A stretch of DNA of 64,000 bases, taken from the NCBI RefSeq assembly GCF_041734735.1, contig NC_134878.1, forward strand, positions 32,190,311 to 32,254,310. Reading direction: 5' to 3'. The position numbers were made by a program, and so were the translations under genes. Each line of letters begins with the position of its first letter. Position 1 is the first letter of the stretch. Of this stretch, positions 1 through 11,100 are shown piece by piece. The notes beneath the pieces are model-generated. The model was not told the origin of the DNA. It searched no databases and saw nothing but the letters and a program-made list of their open reading frames with translations. The DNA comes from Babylonia areolata. Its lineage: Eukaryota; Mollusca; Gastropoda; Neogastropoda; Buccinidae.

Positions 1-336
1 GGCAAAACACACACACAGAGAAACCCATACGAGTGCACACACGCACGCACACTGACACAGAAAACAATCATACCGTCCACACTCACACATGACGCACATG
101 CACTGGCGCGCGCACACACACACAAACGCGGCACTGACACTCACACACGCACGCACATACACATAAACACGTGCGCACACATGCACACACACACACACCC
201 TTCCTCTCCCACACACGTGATTTTTTGATTTTTTTATTGTTGCTTATAGTCCAGCCGACTGCACAAGGCCAACCAGGACTGTCAAACCATACACAAATGC
301 TCAACCGAGTGCTTCAACAAAAAACCGTCACGTCTT

Positions 337-372
<36 letters not shown>

Positions 373-409
373 GGCACACACACACACAGACACACACACA
401 CACACACCG

Positions 410-456
<47 letters not shown>

Positions 457-480
457 GAGAGAGAGAGAGAGAAACGCAGA
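1..480. repeat. CA-rich and GA-rich simple repeats
   Basis: Imperfect CA and CACG repeats fill about 1-210. A purer CA tract covers about 339-454 and passes into a GA tract at about 455-473. Open frames across this stretch encode only Cys-Val or Thr-His runs and are not genes. The interval 211-338 shows nothing I recognise. Confidence 0.9.
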
Positions 481-865
481 GTTGATGACACATTATCCTA
501 ACCATTTGGCTCCTTAGGGCAAATAATACCAGGCCGTGCTGAGGACATCAGCCCTTAACCTTGATCACAGATTACAAAAAAGTAAATGGATAAATAAGTG
601 ACTGGAATAAATTAAAATGAAATCGGGAAAAATAAACGGGGGAAAAAACAATAATACTTCAAAGCCAAGCACCGGCAACCGTGAAAAATAGGCCTACATA
701 AAAAGGCAATATATGGAAATAACACGACCGCAGAATCAGTGGACAGCAAGTGCCGGCCCATCCCAGTGTTCACAATTTCACTACATAATCGCCACAGCAA
801 AACAACACAGATCATTAGTACATCATATACTGAGGGAAATATTTTTTTGTCAGTTGAATACAGTG

Positions 866-960
866 TACCAAAAAAAAAAAAAAAAAGCAAACACACTAAA
901 CAACTGAACAAAAAAAAAAAAGAAAAAAAGGGGTGGGGGGGGGGGGGGGGGGGGGTGTTA
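866..960. repeat. Poly-A and poly-G tracts
   Basis: A-runs at about 870-886 and 910-929 are followed by a G-run of about 25 bases (931-956) with one T interruption near its start. Such mononucleotide runs are prone to length error. The flanks (480-865 and 960-1170) hold a GA tract near 1026-1042 and otherwise nothing recognisable. Confidence 0.85.
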
Positions 961-1176
961 AAGCTTGCTCGAAAAAATGAAGGGGAACTGACTGGAAAGA
1001 CAGAAAAAGCAGGCAACAGTGAAGGGAGAGAGAGAGAGAGAAAAAAAAAAGCAGAAATAAAGAGAACAATAGTAGAAAAGAGAAAATTTCTAGCACAGAA
1101 TTTCCAGAAGGCGGCGGATCAGTGCTGTTTATACTGAAAGACCCCGGCCGGCATCCCCACAGGGGGGCACACACAC

Positions 1177-1178
1177 GT

Positions 1179-1224
<46 letters not shown>

Positions 1225-1246
1225 GACACACACACACACACACACC

Positions 1247-1281
<35 letters not shown>

Positions 1282-1325
1282 GGACACACACACACAGATA
1301 TATATATATATATATATGTATATAT
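1177..1325. repeat. (CA)n followed by (TA)n microsatellite
   Basis: A CA array with a few CCGA interruptions occupies about 1177-1295 and is followed by a TA array at about 1297-1325. It directly abuts the tail end of the neighbouring SINE, as is common for SINE tails that seed microsatellites. Confidence 0.9.
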
Positions 1326-1344
1326 GCGGAGGATTACTAAGCCA

Positions 1345-1790
1345 TCAGTTTCAGTTTCAAGGCTCAAGTGGAGGAGGCATCACTGCGTTAGTTGGGACGA
1401 TTGACTATCTATACACTGATGCTACACCACGTCTGCTGGGTACAGTAGGTGCCTTACGGCAGCAGCATAACCCACCGCGCTAGTCAGGCCTTGAGTGCAT
1501 GCATGTATATTTGTGCATATATCTGAGTGGATTTTTTTCCCCCCACATAATTCTGCGAGAAGACAACACCTTTGTTGCAACAGTGGGTTCTTTTTCAGTG
1601 CGCCATTGAAGTGCGTGCGGTTGCACACGGGACCCCGGCGGTTTATCGTCTCATCCGAATGACTCGACGCCCAGTTTGATTTTCCAGTCAAACTTGGGAG
1701 AAAGGGCGAGAGTGGGATTCAAACCCAGATCCTCACGGACTGTCAATTCGCAGTCTTATCCATTCTGCCACCTTCCTCCCGCCCTCCTTC
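1345..1790 (-). mobile_element. tRNA-derived SINE, near full length
   Basis: Read on the minus strand, the element starts near 1785 with a tRNA-like head. It has an A-box-like TGGCAGAATGG and a B-box-like GGGTTTGAATCCC about 45 bases further on. A body of about 350 bases follows and the end is GAAACTGAAACTGA near 1345. The same body recurs at 33778-33900, 57945-58285 and, in the opposite orientation, 63290-63445, so this is a dispersed family. Head, body and simple-repeat tail fit a Pol III-transcribed SINE that depends on a LINE for movement. The family name is not known to me. Confidence 0.75.
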
Positions 1791-2034
1791 CACCACGCCA
1801 TCGATTATGGGACATAACTTCTGATGGAATTTACATTTCTTTGTAAACTAGGTTGTGTCCCCTGACATGGAACATGCGAGTTCTGATTTGTTATATTTTT
1901 TTATTTTCCTTTTTTTTTATATAACTTTATCTGTTGTTGACGTTTGTTCTGCATAAAAATATGCTTATGTATGCTTTTTCAATGAAAGTATTTGATCATT
2001 TTAGAAACTGAATGCCATCATATTAATGAGAGTT

Positions 2035-2080
2035 CGAGAAACCACGTGACAACAGCCTCTGCTAGAAGAAAATGGCGACG
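2035..2080 (+). promoter_or_regulatory. Likely COX5B proximal promoter/5' UTR: E-box and YY1-like site
   Basis: A palindromic E-box CACGTG with the extended form CACGTGAC lies at about 2043-2050, roughly 25 bases before the start codon. The start codon sits inside AAAATGGCG, which matches the core of the YY1 site (AAnATGGCG). From general knowledge, YY1-type sites over the start codon are common in nuclear genes for respiratory-chain and translation proteins. The transcription start is not visible and function is inferred. Confidence 0.45.
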
Positions 2081-2189
2081 ACACTGCTGAGAACAAGTGC
2101 TGGTGTTTTTAGGCGAACTATCGCCTACAGTGCAGCGAGAGCTGCTTCTGGCGGAGGCCCTCCAGTCGACCACCAACAAGGAAAAATGG
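2072..2189 (+). CDS. COX5B: COX5B exon 1 (targeting peptide)
   Basis: Starts at ATG 2072 and encodes MATTLLRTSAGVFRR... ending near HHQQGKM-type residues (DHQQGKM). It ends in phase 1 at AATGG|GTAATT. No upstream in-frame ATG lies in the short visible leader. The Arg/Ser/Ala-rich, acid-free N-terminus fits a matrix presequence. Confidence 0.9.
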
Positions 2190-5100
2190 GTAATTCATTA
2201 GTGAAATATTCATTAGCCACTTACGGTTAAATTTCATGACTTTGAGTTGCACGCGTGACATTCGTACTGCAGCCAATGGCTGTACTTGTCAGCGGACGGG
2301 CACTGAGTGCAAGTGTACTTTCAGTTTCACAAATTGGCCATTTTCTGGAACTTGGGAGTTCCTGCTAATATAATAAGCCGTTCATCGTCACGAATAACTG
2401 ATAACTGAGTACTCGAAAAGACGGTTATGGTATTATCAATTAGTTTATGAATCAAAGAGACAAGTTGATCTCTAAAACTAGTTATTGAAACAATTTCAAA
2501 AGGGCACCTGAAGGTTATGAATTAATCAATCACTGTCATTGAATATTGCTTTTATTTACAAAGAGATCACCACCAGCCCCACCTCCACATCTCCCCCCAA
2601 AATATTATGCACCCATCCCACATTTGGCATAATGCTGTCAAGAAATAAGAAAAATCTGTGATATTTTAAGATAGTTTACTGATGTCAGCGGAAATAAGGA
2701 AGGGTTATTTATTATTATTATTATTTTATAAACTTTAAGTAAGGAATAAAAGTTTTAGATATTTTACAGCATTGACAGAGTTAATAAGGGAGGGGGGAAG
2801 GACTGTAATCTTGTTACAATTTTAGTTTAATGTTTCTTAATTTGGCAATATCCACATTTCTTCCCCTGTGTTTTTCCTACTCAGCATTTCTTCCCCTCAA
2901 AAGATAGGTAAAGAAAGCCAATCAAAGAGTGGAGGGGAAGAAATGTAGAGTATATTACAGTGTTGTAAACCAGTTTACAACTTTTTCCATTTTCTGAACA
3001 AAAGAGTAGCTGAGTACAGGGGAAGAAATGTGGATAAGAAGGAGGGTTTGCAGGCCTGTTTTCATGGTGAACCTTTTGTTGCTAGCAAAGCGAGAAGTAA
3101 GTCAAATGGCATCATGGGCAGCCCACCACCATAAATAGCCTTTACGAGTTTGCATTACCTTAGTTTGGACAATTTTTCAACAGAGTTAATAAATTGATCA
3201 CTTTGAATACATAATGGCAGAGATGTGACAAGAAATATGCTCATAAACATAGACTAAAGCAAATAATGAGTGTAATTATAAAACCAAATATATCATGTAA
3301 ACTTGCAAAAATAGTCACCAAAAATGTTCAAAATCTTTTCATCAGAACAGCGATTTCCACGATGAAATTTTGTCCTTTCAGTGACCTGGAAAGAACAGGA
3401 ATGGAGATGTGCATGCATGTGCATTTCTCACTAAAATTAACTGGGGAACCTCCAGGAAAATCAGACGAACGTTATTACAATATTAGTTTAGTACTCCAGA
3501 TCTGTGCATTATACTTTGGTTTTTCCCTGTCTTGTTGACTCTAACATTCAGTCTAAGAGAATCTGTGTCAGTATGTACGTTGGCATCAGAAGAAATGATT
3601 TGTATTATTTATCAAAGATAATAACATTTGTTTGTGCATGCATGAACTTAAATGTGCACTCACGCACTCTCTCTCTCTGTCACAGGAGAGGGAGGGAGGA
3701 GAGGGGAAAACCAAAAATTATTCAAATAAATCACTTAAAATATCAAGAAAATGATATTTTTTGGATCCAGTGATGGAACGTGGTTATGGTGTCCCCATCT
3801 TAGTTCTCTCCTGATTGTTAGAAAATGATTGTCCCCCATCTTAGTTTTCTCCTGTCAGTCAGAACATAAACATTATTTTCCTTTTTACTATCCAGGATTC
3901 TTGAACATGTTTTTTTTTTCAATGACAATGTACATTGTTGATTACAGGCACATGAGAAATAACATATAGCATACAAATCACTCTCCTGATCAAGTGTAAA
4001 GCATTAAAATAAGATAGATAGCTTAGATATATTTTAAAACTTTCTTTTTTGGAAAACATTTTTTGTCTTGTCTTTGGATTAGATTGTCAAGCTGGTGCTA
4101 AAAATAGTTGGTTTTTTTTCAGTCTCTTTGGCAGACAGTCTGGACCAAGATCAGTTGAATGTTTATGTCTTTTGAATAGACTCGCTTGTTAGTTTCACTT
4201 GCATGAATGTTGATGTTGGTCCATGTCATATGAAGGGAATCAGAGTACTTATGGAGTGATGTCAGTTCTTCAGTGGAGTGGGGGTTTTTGGGGGGGGGGG
4301 GGGGGGTTGTTGTTGTTTTTTGTGATGATGACCTTCTTCAAAGTAGACTAGTATACAGGCAGGGATGGATTGAAGAAAGAAGGATGGAAAAGCAAGTTTT
4401 ACTGAAGAAAGAATGCTGTGAAAACAATCTTTACGAAATATATATATTTTCTCTGTTATCCCACACTGCAGACTGATGCTGAACTACATCATATTTCTGT
4501 AATAGAGTACCCTGGGTAGCCTGCAAGCAAGATGACATGAGGGACATAGTAAGTGCAGGTCTCTTCACATTTTATCAGTACATGTACACCTTGTGCCATC
4601 ATTCCAGGATGGGTTCAGGTGCTGGCAGGACTTCACATCTGTTGACCTGAGAGACTGGAAAAAATGTCCACCCTTTACCCACCAGATGCCATGACCAGGA
4701 GTCAAACCTAGGACACTCAGATAGAAAGCCCAGTGCTTTAACCACTCAGCTGTTGCGCCGTCAGCACTTTGCTGGCACACACCTCTGTAAATCCTGCACA
4801 CACCCTCTTGACCAGAACAGCTCTTAAGGGCAGCTTTACCAGCTGTCAGTTTCACTTACCTTTCTGCCAATCTAGTGCATGCTGTGTCTAGTTCTTTGTT
4901 AATTAAAAACAGGATGTATAAAAAAAAAAACCAACCAAAAAAACCTGCTTCCTGGTTGCATACTTGTCAGAACACTATACATGTATTTGCATGAAAAGAC
5001 ACCATTGAGAGGATTGCATTGCGACACAGTAAGGGGTGTTTCCCCAACTTCCAGTGTAAACAGTTAGGGCTTTTAAAGTTATTCACTGCATGCAGGCAAC

Positions 5101-8100
5101 GACTCGAAAGGCATAATAAATTTCTGTATGACTGTTCCACCCAGTGTGTGTAAGTGTGTGTCTTGGCATACATTATGTGTTTGTGTGCTGGTTTATTACT
5201 GTTTATGCTGTTCATATGTATCGGTTGAATGTGTGTCCTTGTGTGTGTGTATAGGCAGGAGAGGGGGACATTGCATGTGTTTATCACTATTTTTACAGTG
5301 GTTGTGTGTGTCACCTTGTGTATCTGTACTGTCATTATTTTTTGTAATTGTATATGTATACCGTATCATGAATGGATGTGTGTGTCAGTGCACATTGTAC
5401 TTTGGTTTTTCACTGTCTTGTTCGCCTTTTTCTACTTGTGTGTATGTCTAAGTGGTGTCAGACCTCCCCACCCCCACCCCGCTCCACACTTCCTGCTTCG
5501 CAGGTAACACCCAGCGTTTCTTTCCTGGTCCCTTCAACTGCCTTTATTATTCCTGCCAAATTTCCCATCTGTGTCAAGATCTGTTGTTTGAAATTGAAAT
5601 GTTTCCTTTCTTCGTGATTCAGCAAGGTTCATCAACATTCATTCTCCTTTTGATATTCATTAGTTCTACCTTGTCTGCTTTCTGCATGTTCTCAGATACA
5701 TTTTGTCCCATGCTATACCTTTGCAAAGGCTTCAAATTGTTGTACAAAAGTGTCTAAGAAAAATGGAGTTTTAACTTAAAAGGCCAGGTTAAGTGCTTTT
5801 TACTTGTACCTCTGAGCCAAAGTTAAACCAGTAGTTGTGTTCAATTTGTTGATACTGTTTGCTTTCTTTCCTTTGACTGGAACCAGTTTCATGTGAGGTG
5901 TTTGCTGTAAATTCTGTATAAATTATACAAAACTACATTTTGATTTTTTATATTTGTAAGAATTCATTCACACCCACTTATATTGTTACCGATGTATTTC
6001 TTTCAGTTTTACTTTGTGGTTTACTCCCATTTCGTCATGATGTGAATAGTGTTTTGTTGATCTCCCCTTTCTTCTTTCATTGTGTTTGTGTGAAATTCTC
6101 AGAACTGCACACTGTAGTTTCCCCAAAAGTGAACAAGCTCAGGTCTGGAATCTGAACTCAGACAGGTAATATATGAGGCAGGTGGAAATTTCTGGACAGG
6201 AGCTTTTGTTCATATTTTTTTGTGCTGTTGTCATTATTCCAAAATATTGTACTATTTCTCTTTTGTATTTTTTTTTTCAGTATTTGTGCTTGTTTTACTG
6301 CATTTTGATGTGACAAATACTGTTTGTTTCAGCCTCGGAAAAAGTCACCATGCCAGACACTCTTGGACATTCCGTGGGCATTGAGCGGTATGAACTACTT
6401 GCCAAACTGGCTGGTAACGAGGTAATTGTCTTTGTTCAGAACTTATACAAAGTTTTATTGCATTAAATAAATAAGTTTTTTTTCTTACCTAACAGTGACA
6501 ATTTAATGTATAAGAATATTCGATAATGCACCTACATAGTAACCAAGTTTGTGCATGTGTGTATTCTTATGTGCAAGTGAGTTATATTCGCATTTTTCTG
6601 GACCTTTCAACATGAGACTAACGGTTGATGAAGACAAAATCAGTCTGCATATTCTGTGAGGCTTTATTCCCGTATATGTTGGCAATAGTTCTGATATTTC
6701 AGAATTAGTATTTCTCAGGAATGAACTGAAGCGTACTGATTTTCAATTTTAAGTTCATGGTACACAATATTACTAATATAGTAATAAATTAATTTATGGG
6801 CATTTTCATGGGATTGGGAGATAGTTCTCATGATTGATAATCATGATTGTGGGAACATACAGCAACTGTTTGTACAGCAAAAACTGAATACAAGTGATTT
6901 AAGATATTTGGTCTGTTGTCATTTGTTATTACAATGAATCAATAACCTTGACAATCTAGATGCATTCAACATATAATCTGTATTCATCTAATAAGCCTTC
7001 TGACATTCTGTTGATAAACTTTGTTGATTTCAAGTCAAGAGTGATTCAACTGTAGATTTTCATAGCACTCACATAGATCCTTCTAAAAGTAGGAGACTGA
7101 GCTTGTCGCAATGTAAAAAAAAAAAAAAAAAAAAGTAAAAAAAAAAAGGGCCAAGTTACTTTCAGCTTTGCTACAGTTACATTTCAAACATCAGCTCTAT
7201 ACTTATGTGTACATACTCAGATACTGATCAGACCTTGACCATGGCTGACCACATTTCATCCCTGCGTTGCTCATGCAATTTCCATCTCTGCAGACTAGCC
7301 TCAGTCCGACCATCCTTAACAGAGAAAAACGTGGCTCAACTGGTTTCTTCTTTTGTGCTGTCCAGACTAGATCACTGCAACTCTACTCTAGCAGGTTTAC
7401 CATCTTCCTCTCTGGGGGGGGACATGGTAGTGCAAATTTGTGATTTTTCATGATTTTTTTGTTTTTGACAATTTTCGACTCTTCAGACCTGAAACCCAAG
7501 AGCATACCATTTAGCCCAGACATGACAAATGGACTCTTTTTGTACTGGGTTTTGCTGACTGTGTCTTCATGTTTTTCTTTTTGTGTTTTCTCTGTTTCAC
7601 TATTTCGGTTTAGTCAGCTGTTTCAACTAACTACTTCATAAAACTGGCTACAGTTACAGGTTTGAAATTTTGCAAAGTTATTCTACAGTGTATGATCTTT
7701 ATTTTGTGCAGACCAGTTTTGATCAACTTGACAATATGATATTATTTTAAGCATAATTTGAAAAGAAAAAAAAAGGCAGTGTTATAAGTCATTAAAAAAA
7801 AAAATCATCACAAAATTTCTATAATAGGTACTAGGAGTTTTTTTTATTTGGTGGAAAGATGAAACAAATGATAATATAAAATGTAAAAAAAACCCACAAA
7901 AAACAACTAAAATATCTTGAATAAAACTAAGGTTTTAAGCATTTGAATTCTTTTGTCAGCCATTTTGGATGCATTTCCATAACGACGAGTGGTGAAAGTG
8001 AACAAAAACAATTGTTTTTTTTGTTTTTTTACACTTTTTAAACAATTTACTTTGAAACCAACACAAAAACTGACTAATATTACTTAAAAGAATGCATGCT

Positions 8101-11100
8101 GATTTGTACTGCCATGTCCCCCCTTAATAGACTACAGAAAGTACAGAAAAATGCTGCACGACTTGTCCTCACAAAAACTAAAAGAAAATCTGATCATGTC
8201 ACACCTCTTTTGCATCAGTTACACTGGCTTCCTATAGAGTCCCGGATTCATTATAAACTAGCGACACTTGCCTTCTGACATTTTGGTGAATTTCTTCCCT
8301 CAAATCTCTCCTCTGTGCTGGAAACATACGAAAGTAGTATAAGAGATGGGGGTCTATATACAACTTTTTTGGGCGTATTAGCTTGTGTTATAGGCCCTCA
8401 AGCATAAAAAAAGTTTAGTCAAAACCTGTGTATGTTGGAGTAATATGACCCTCAAGCATAAAAAAAATTATATAGTTAAAACAAGTTATATGTGTATGAG
8501 AGAGCCAAATCACAAGATAAAAAAAAAATGGTTTGGATTTGTGTATGGGGGAGCGAAACGGTCATGGGGGGTTCTATATACAACCGACCCCAGCCCAAAA
8601 CCGCGCAATACCGCCCTCAAGCATAAAAAAAAAAAATCTAGTTATAACCAGTTATGGGTATGGACGAGGCGAAAACGGTCGCCCCGTTCCCCGTGTGTGT
8701 GTGCTGGCAAGCGACCGCACGGCGTGTGTAGTGGGAGTGGTCCCGCGCACAGCCTGCCTCCGCGTATCTTCCCACGCCTGCGCGGAGATTGTGATCACCC
8801 TATTAGAGAAAAGATTATATTGTACTATATAGAAAAAAATAATGCCTTTTCACATAACATTTGTGAGTACCCCCAAGTTAAAACAAATAGAGTTTGCGGT
8901 CGAGCTTGCATGGGGGCTCTATTGTAAAGATCATATTAAATGTCATAGAAAAGGAATGTCACTTCCAGTACTTTGTAATAAAATGCAACCTTTATGTACG
9001 TACGAAGTAATGTTATTTGTTGTAAATGTAAGCATAAAAAAGAGAAGCCTCCTCCCATGGAGAAAAAGATTGATCCTTTACCCGATTGTGGGAGAACATT
9101 CAAGCGACTCTGAGGATGATGATGATGACGATGATGAAATTGACCCCTTTTGAAACTTATTCAAGAGGGATATTCCACCCTTTGGTGGAAGTAATCATTG
9201 GAGTCAGAGATTGATCAACTTGTAAATAATAATCCTATTAGAGAAAAAATTATAATAGTATTTTTAGAGAGAATAATGGTGCCAACGTTATTCTGAAAAA
9301 TATTACCGTGATCTCGCTTCACAGAAAAGAGATTCCTAATCATGAATCTATGGAATAAAAACTGAGTTGATTAAAGCACTGGGGGTTTGATGCTTTGGAG
9401 GGGGAGACCAATGCTAACGCTTAAAGATATTGCACGGAAAGCTCAAAATTCGTGGGTTTTAGTAGAATGAAAAAAGATGAACTTATTAAAAATATTCGTC
9501 AACCTACAACTTAAAGCTGAATCCACGGAGGAGTTTGGTAGCATTATTAAAAATTATAAACTTGCGGCTCTTCCAAATGAAATAGATCGCTTTCGTTTAT
9601 GAATGAGTAAAGTGGACACTATTAACCCAAGAGCTATTCCACTGACCAAACAAAATATTGTTTTAAACGGTGGAGTTTGGTCAAATTAAAATTATGATAC
9701 TTACTGTAGCTGTATTTTCGATCGGAATATCAAAGTTTTATTGATGTTGTTGATGATCAAGATATTGAAAAACAAATAAAACAGATTTTGTAAAAATAGA
9801 AAATTTTACAAATGAAGGTTCAGGATGGTTCATTAAAAGAATTCTTTAGTTTTTGGGTGAATAGAGTTTCTATTACATCTCCTGGATACTTTATTGAATC
9901 ACCAACAGGTGGTTAAAAATAAAAGAGCTGTGTTTAATATTAAAAATAAAAGATGAATCAATGTATAAGACATTGTTTACGTGCACACAAGTTTCCAGCA
10001 AAAGCGAATTCTAATTTAACTTATTTCCTATCCTTCTGATGATGGTTTAATTTTGAAAATATTGACTTTCCTACACCAATAAAACAAATTACAAGGATCG
10101 AGACTCAAATAATATTGATATTAATGTATACTATTTAAAAATAAAACGATTGAACGCGAACTAAGAATATCAAAACAACCCACCAACATGGAGCGTATTA
10201 AACTTCTTATTATAGAATATGAAAATGGTGGACAACATTATACTTTTATTAAGAATTTTAACAGATACTGAGTAATACAAACAAACACAAAGCAGCCATG
10301 TACTTTTGTGAGTATTGCTTGACAGGTCAACATCATCAGAACTTTTAGAAGAAACATTTTAAAGCGATCGGGGCCAGAAAATCAACCACAAGAATTTTTG
10401 GGCGTTGGGATCCCCTTGGAAAAGAAAAAAAAGGGAATCAAATTTAAAATTTTCAAAAAAAATGAAAGTTAGGGGTGTGTTTTTATGCTGATTTTGAGGG
10501 GTTTTGAAAAGAAAATAAAAAAACCGATTCCCATTCAAATTTTGGACCTCAAAGAAAGCGGAACACATCATCTCGCCCATAGGGGTTTGGGTTGTTGGGG
10601 TTGATTGGAAAGGGGAATACAAACCGCAGCTATTTCGGGGTTTGAGAAGGGGGCCCCCCCCCCCCCCCCCGGGGCCCCCCCCCCCTTTTCCCCCCCCGGA
10701 AAAAAACTTCAAAAAATTTTTTTCCCCCATATTAAAAAGGAATTTAAAAAAAACCCGGGTTTCCAAAAAAGTTCCCCCCCCCCAAAAAAAAAGAAAACAA
10801 ATCGTTTAAAACGAACGGGGTTTGTTGGTTATGTAGGGGGGGAAATACCCGAAAAATGAAAAGTAAGTTTTTCCATGACCATTTAAAGGGAAACCCATAG
10901 AGGTCCCGGGGCCATGTTGTTTTTAATCTTTTTTGAAAATTAAAACCCCGACGTTTTTGTTTTGGGCGTTATTATTTCCAACCAAAAAGGTTTCCGACTC
11001 CTCGCGATAATTTCGGGTGGAACATTGGGGGGTGGTTTTGGAAATTTTTTACGGGGTTTTCCCAAATTTTAAATTTTGGGGGTTTTCATACTTTTAATTT

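Noticed and set aside
83-491. Cys/Val-rich open frames at the left end
   Set aside because: They are translations of CA/GT repeats with no start context, domain or splice evidence.
896-1404. His/Thr and Cys/Val repeat frames
   Set aside because: They follow the microsatellites and the SINE; no protein family has this composition with such perfect dinucleotide coding.
4700-4772. Functional Leu/Ser tRNA on the minus strand
   Set aside because: The sequence continues into a repeat body and the acceptor ends do not match, so a SINE head fits better.
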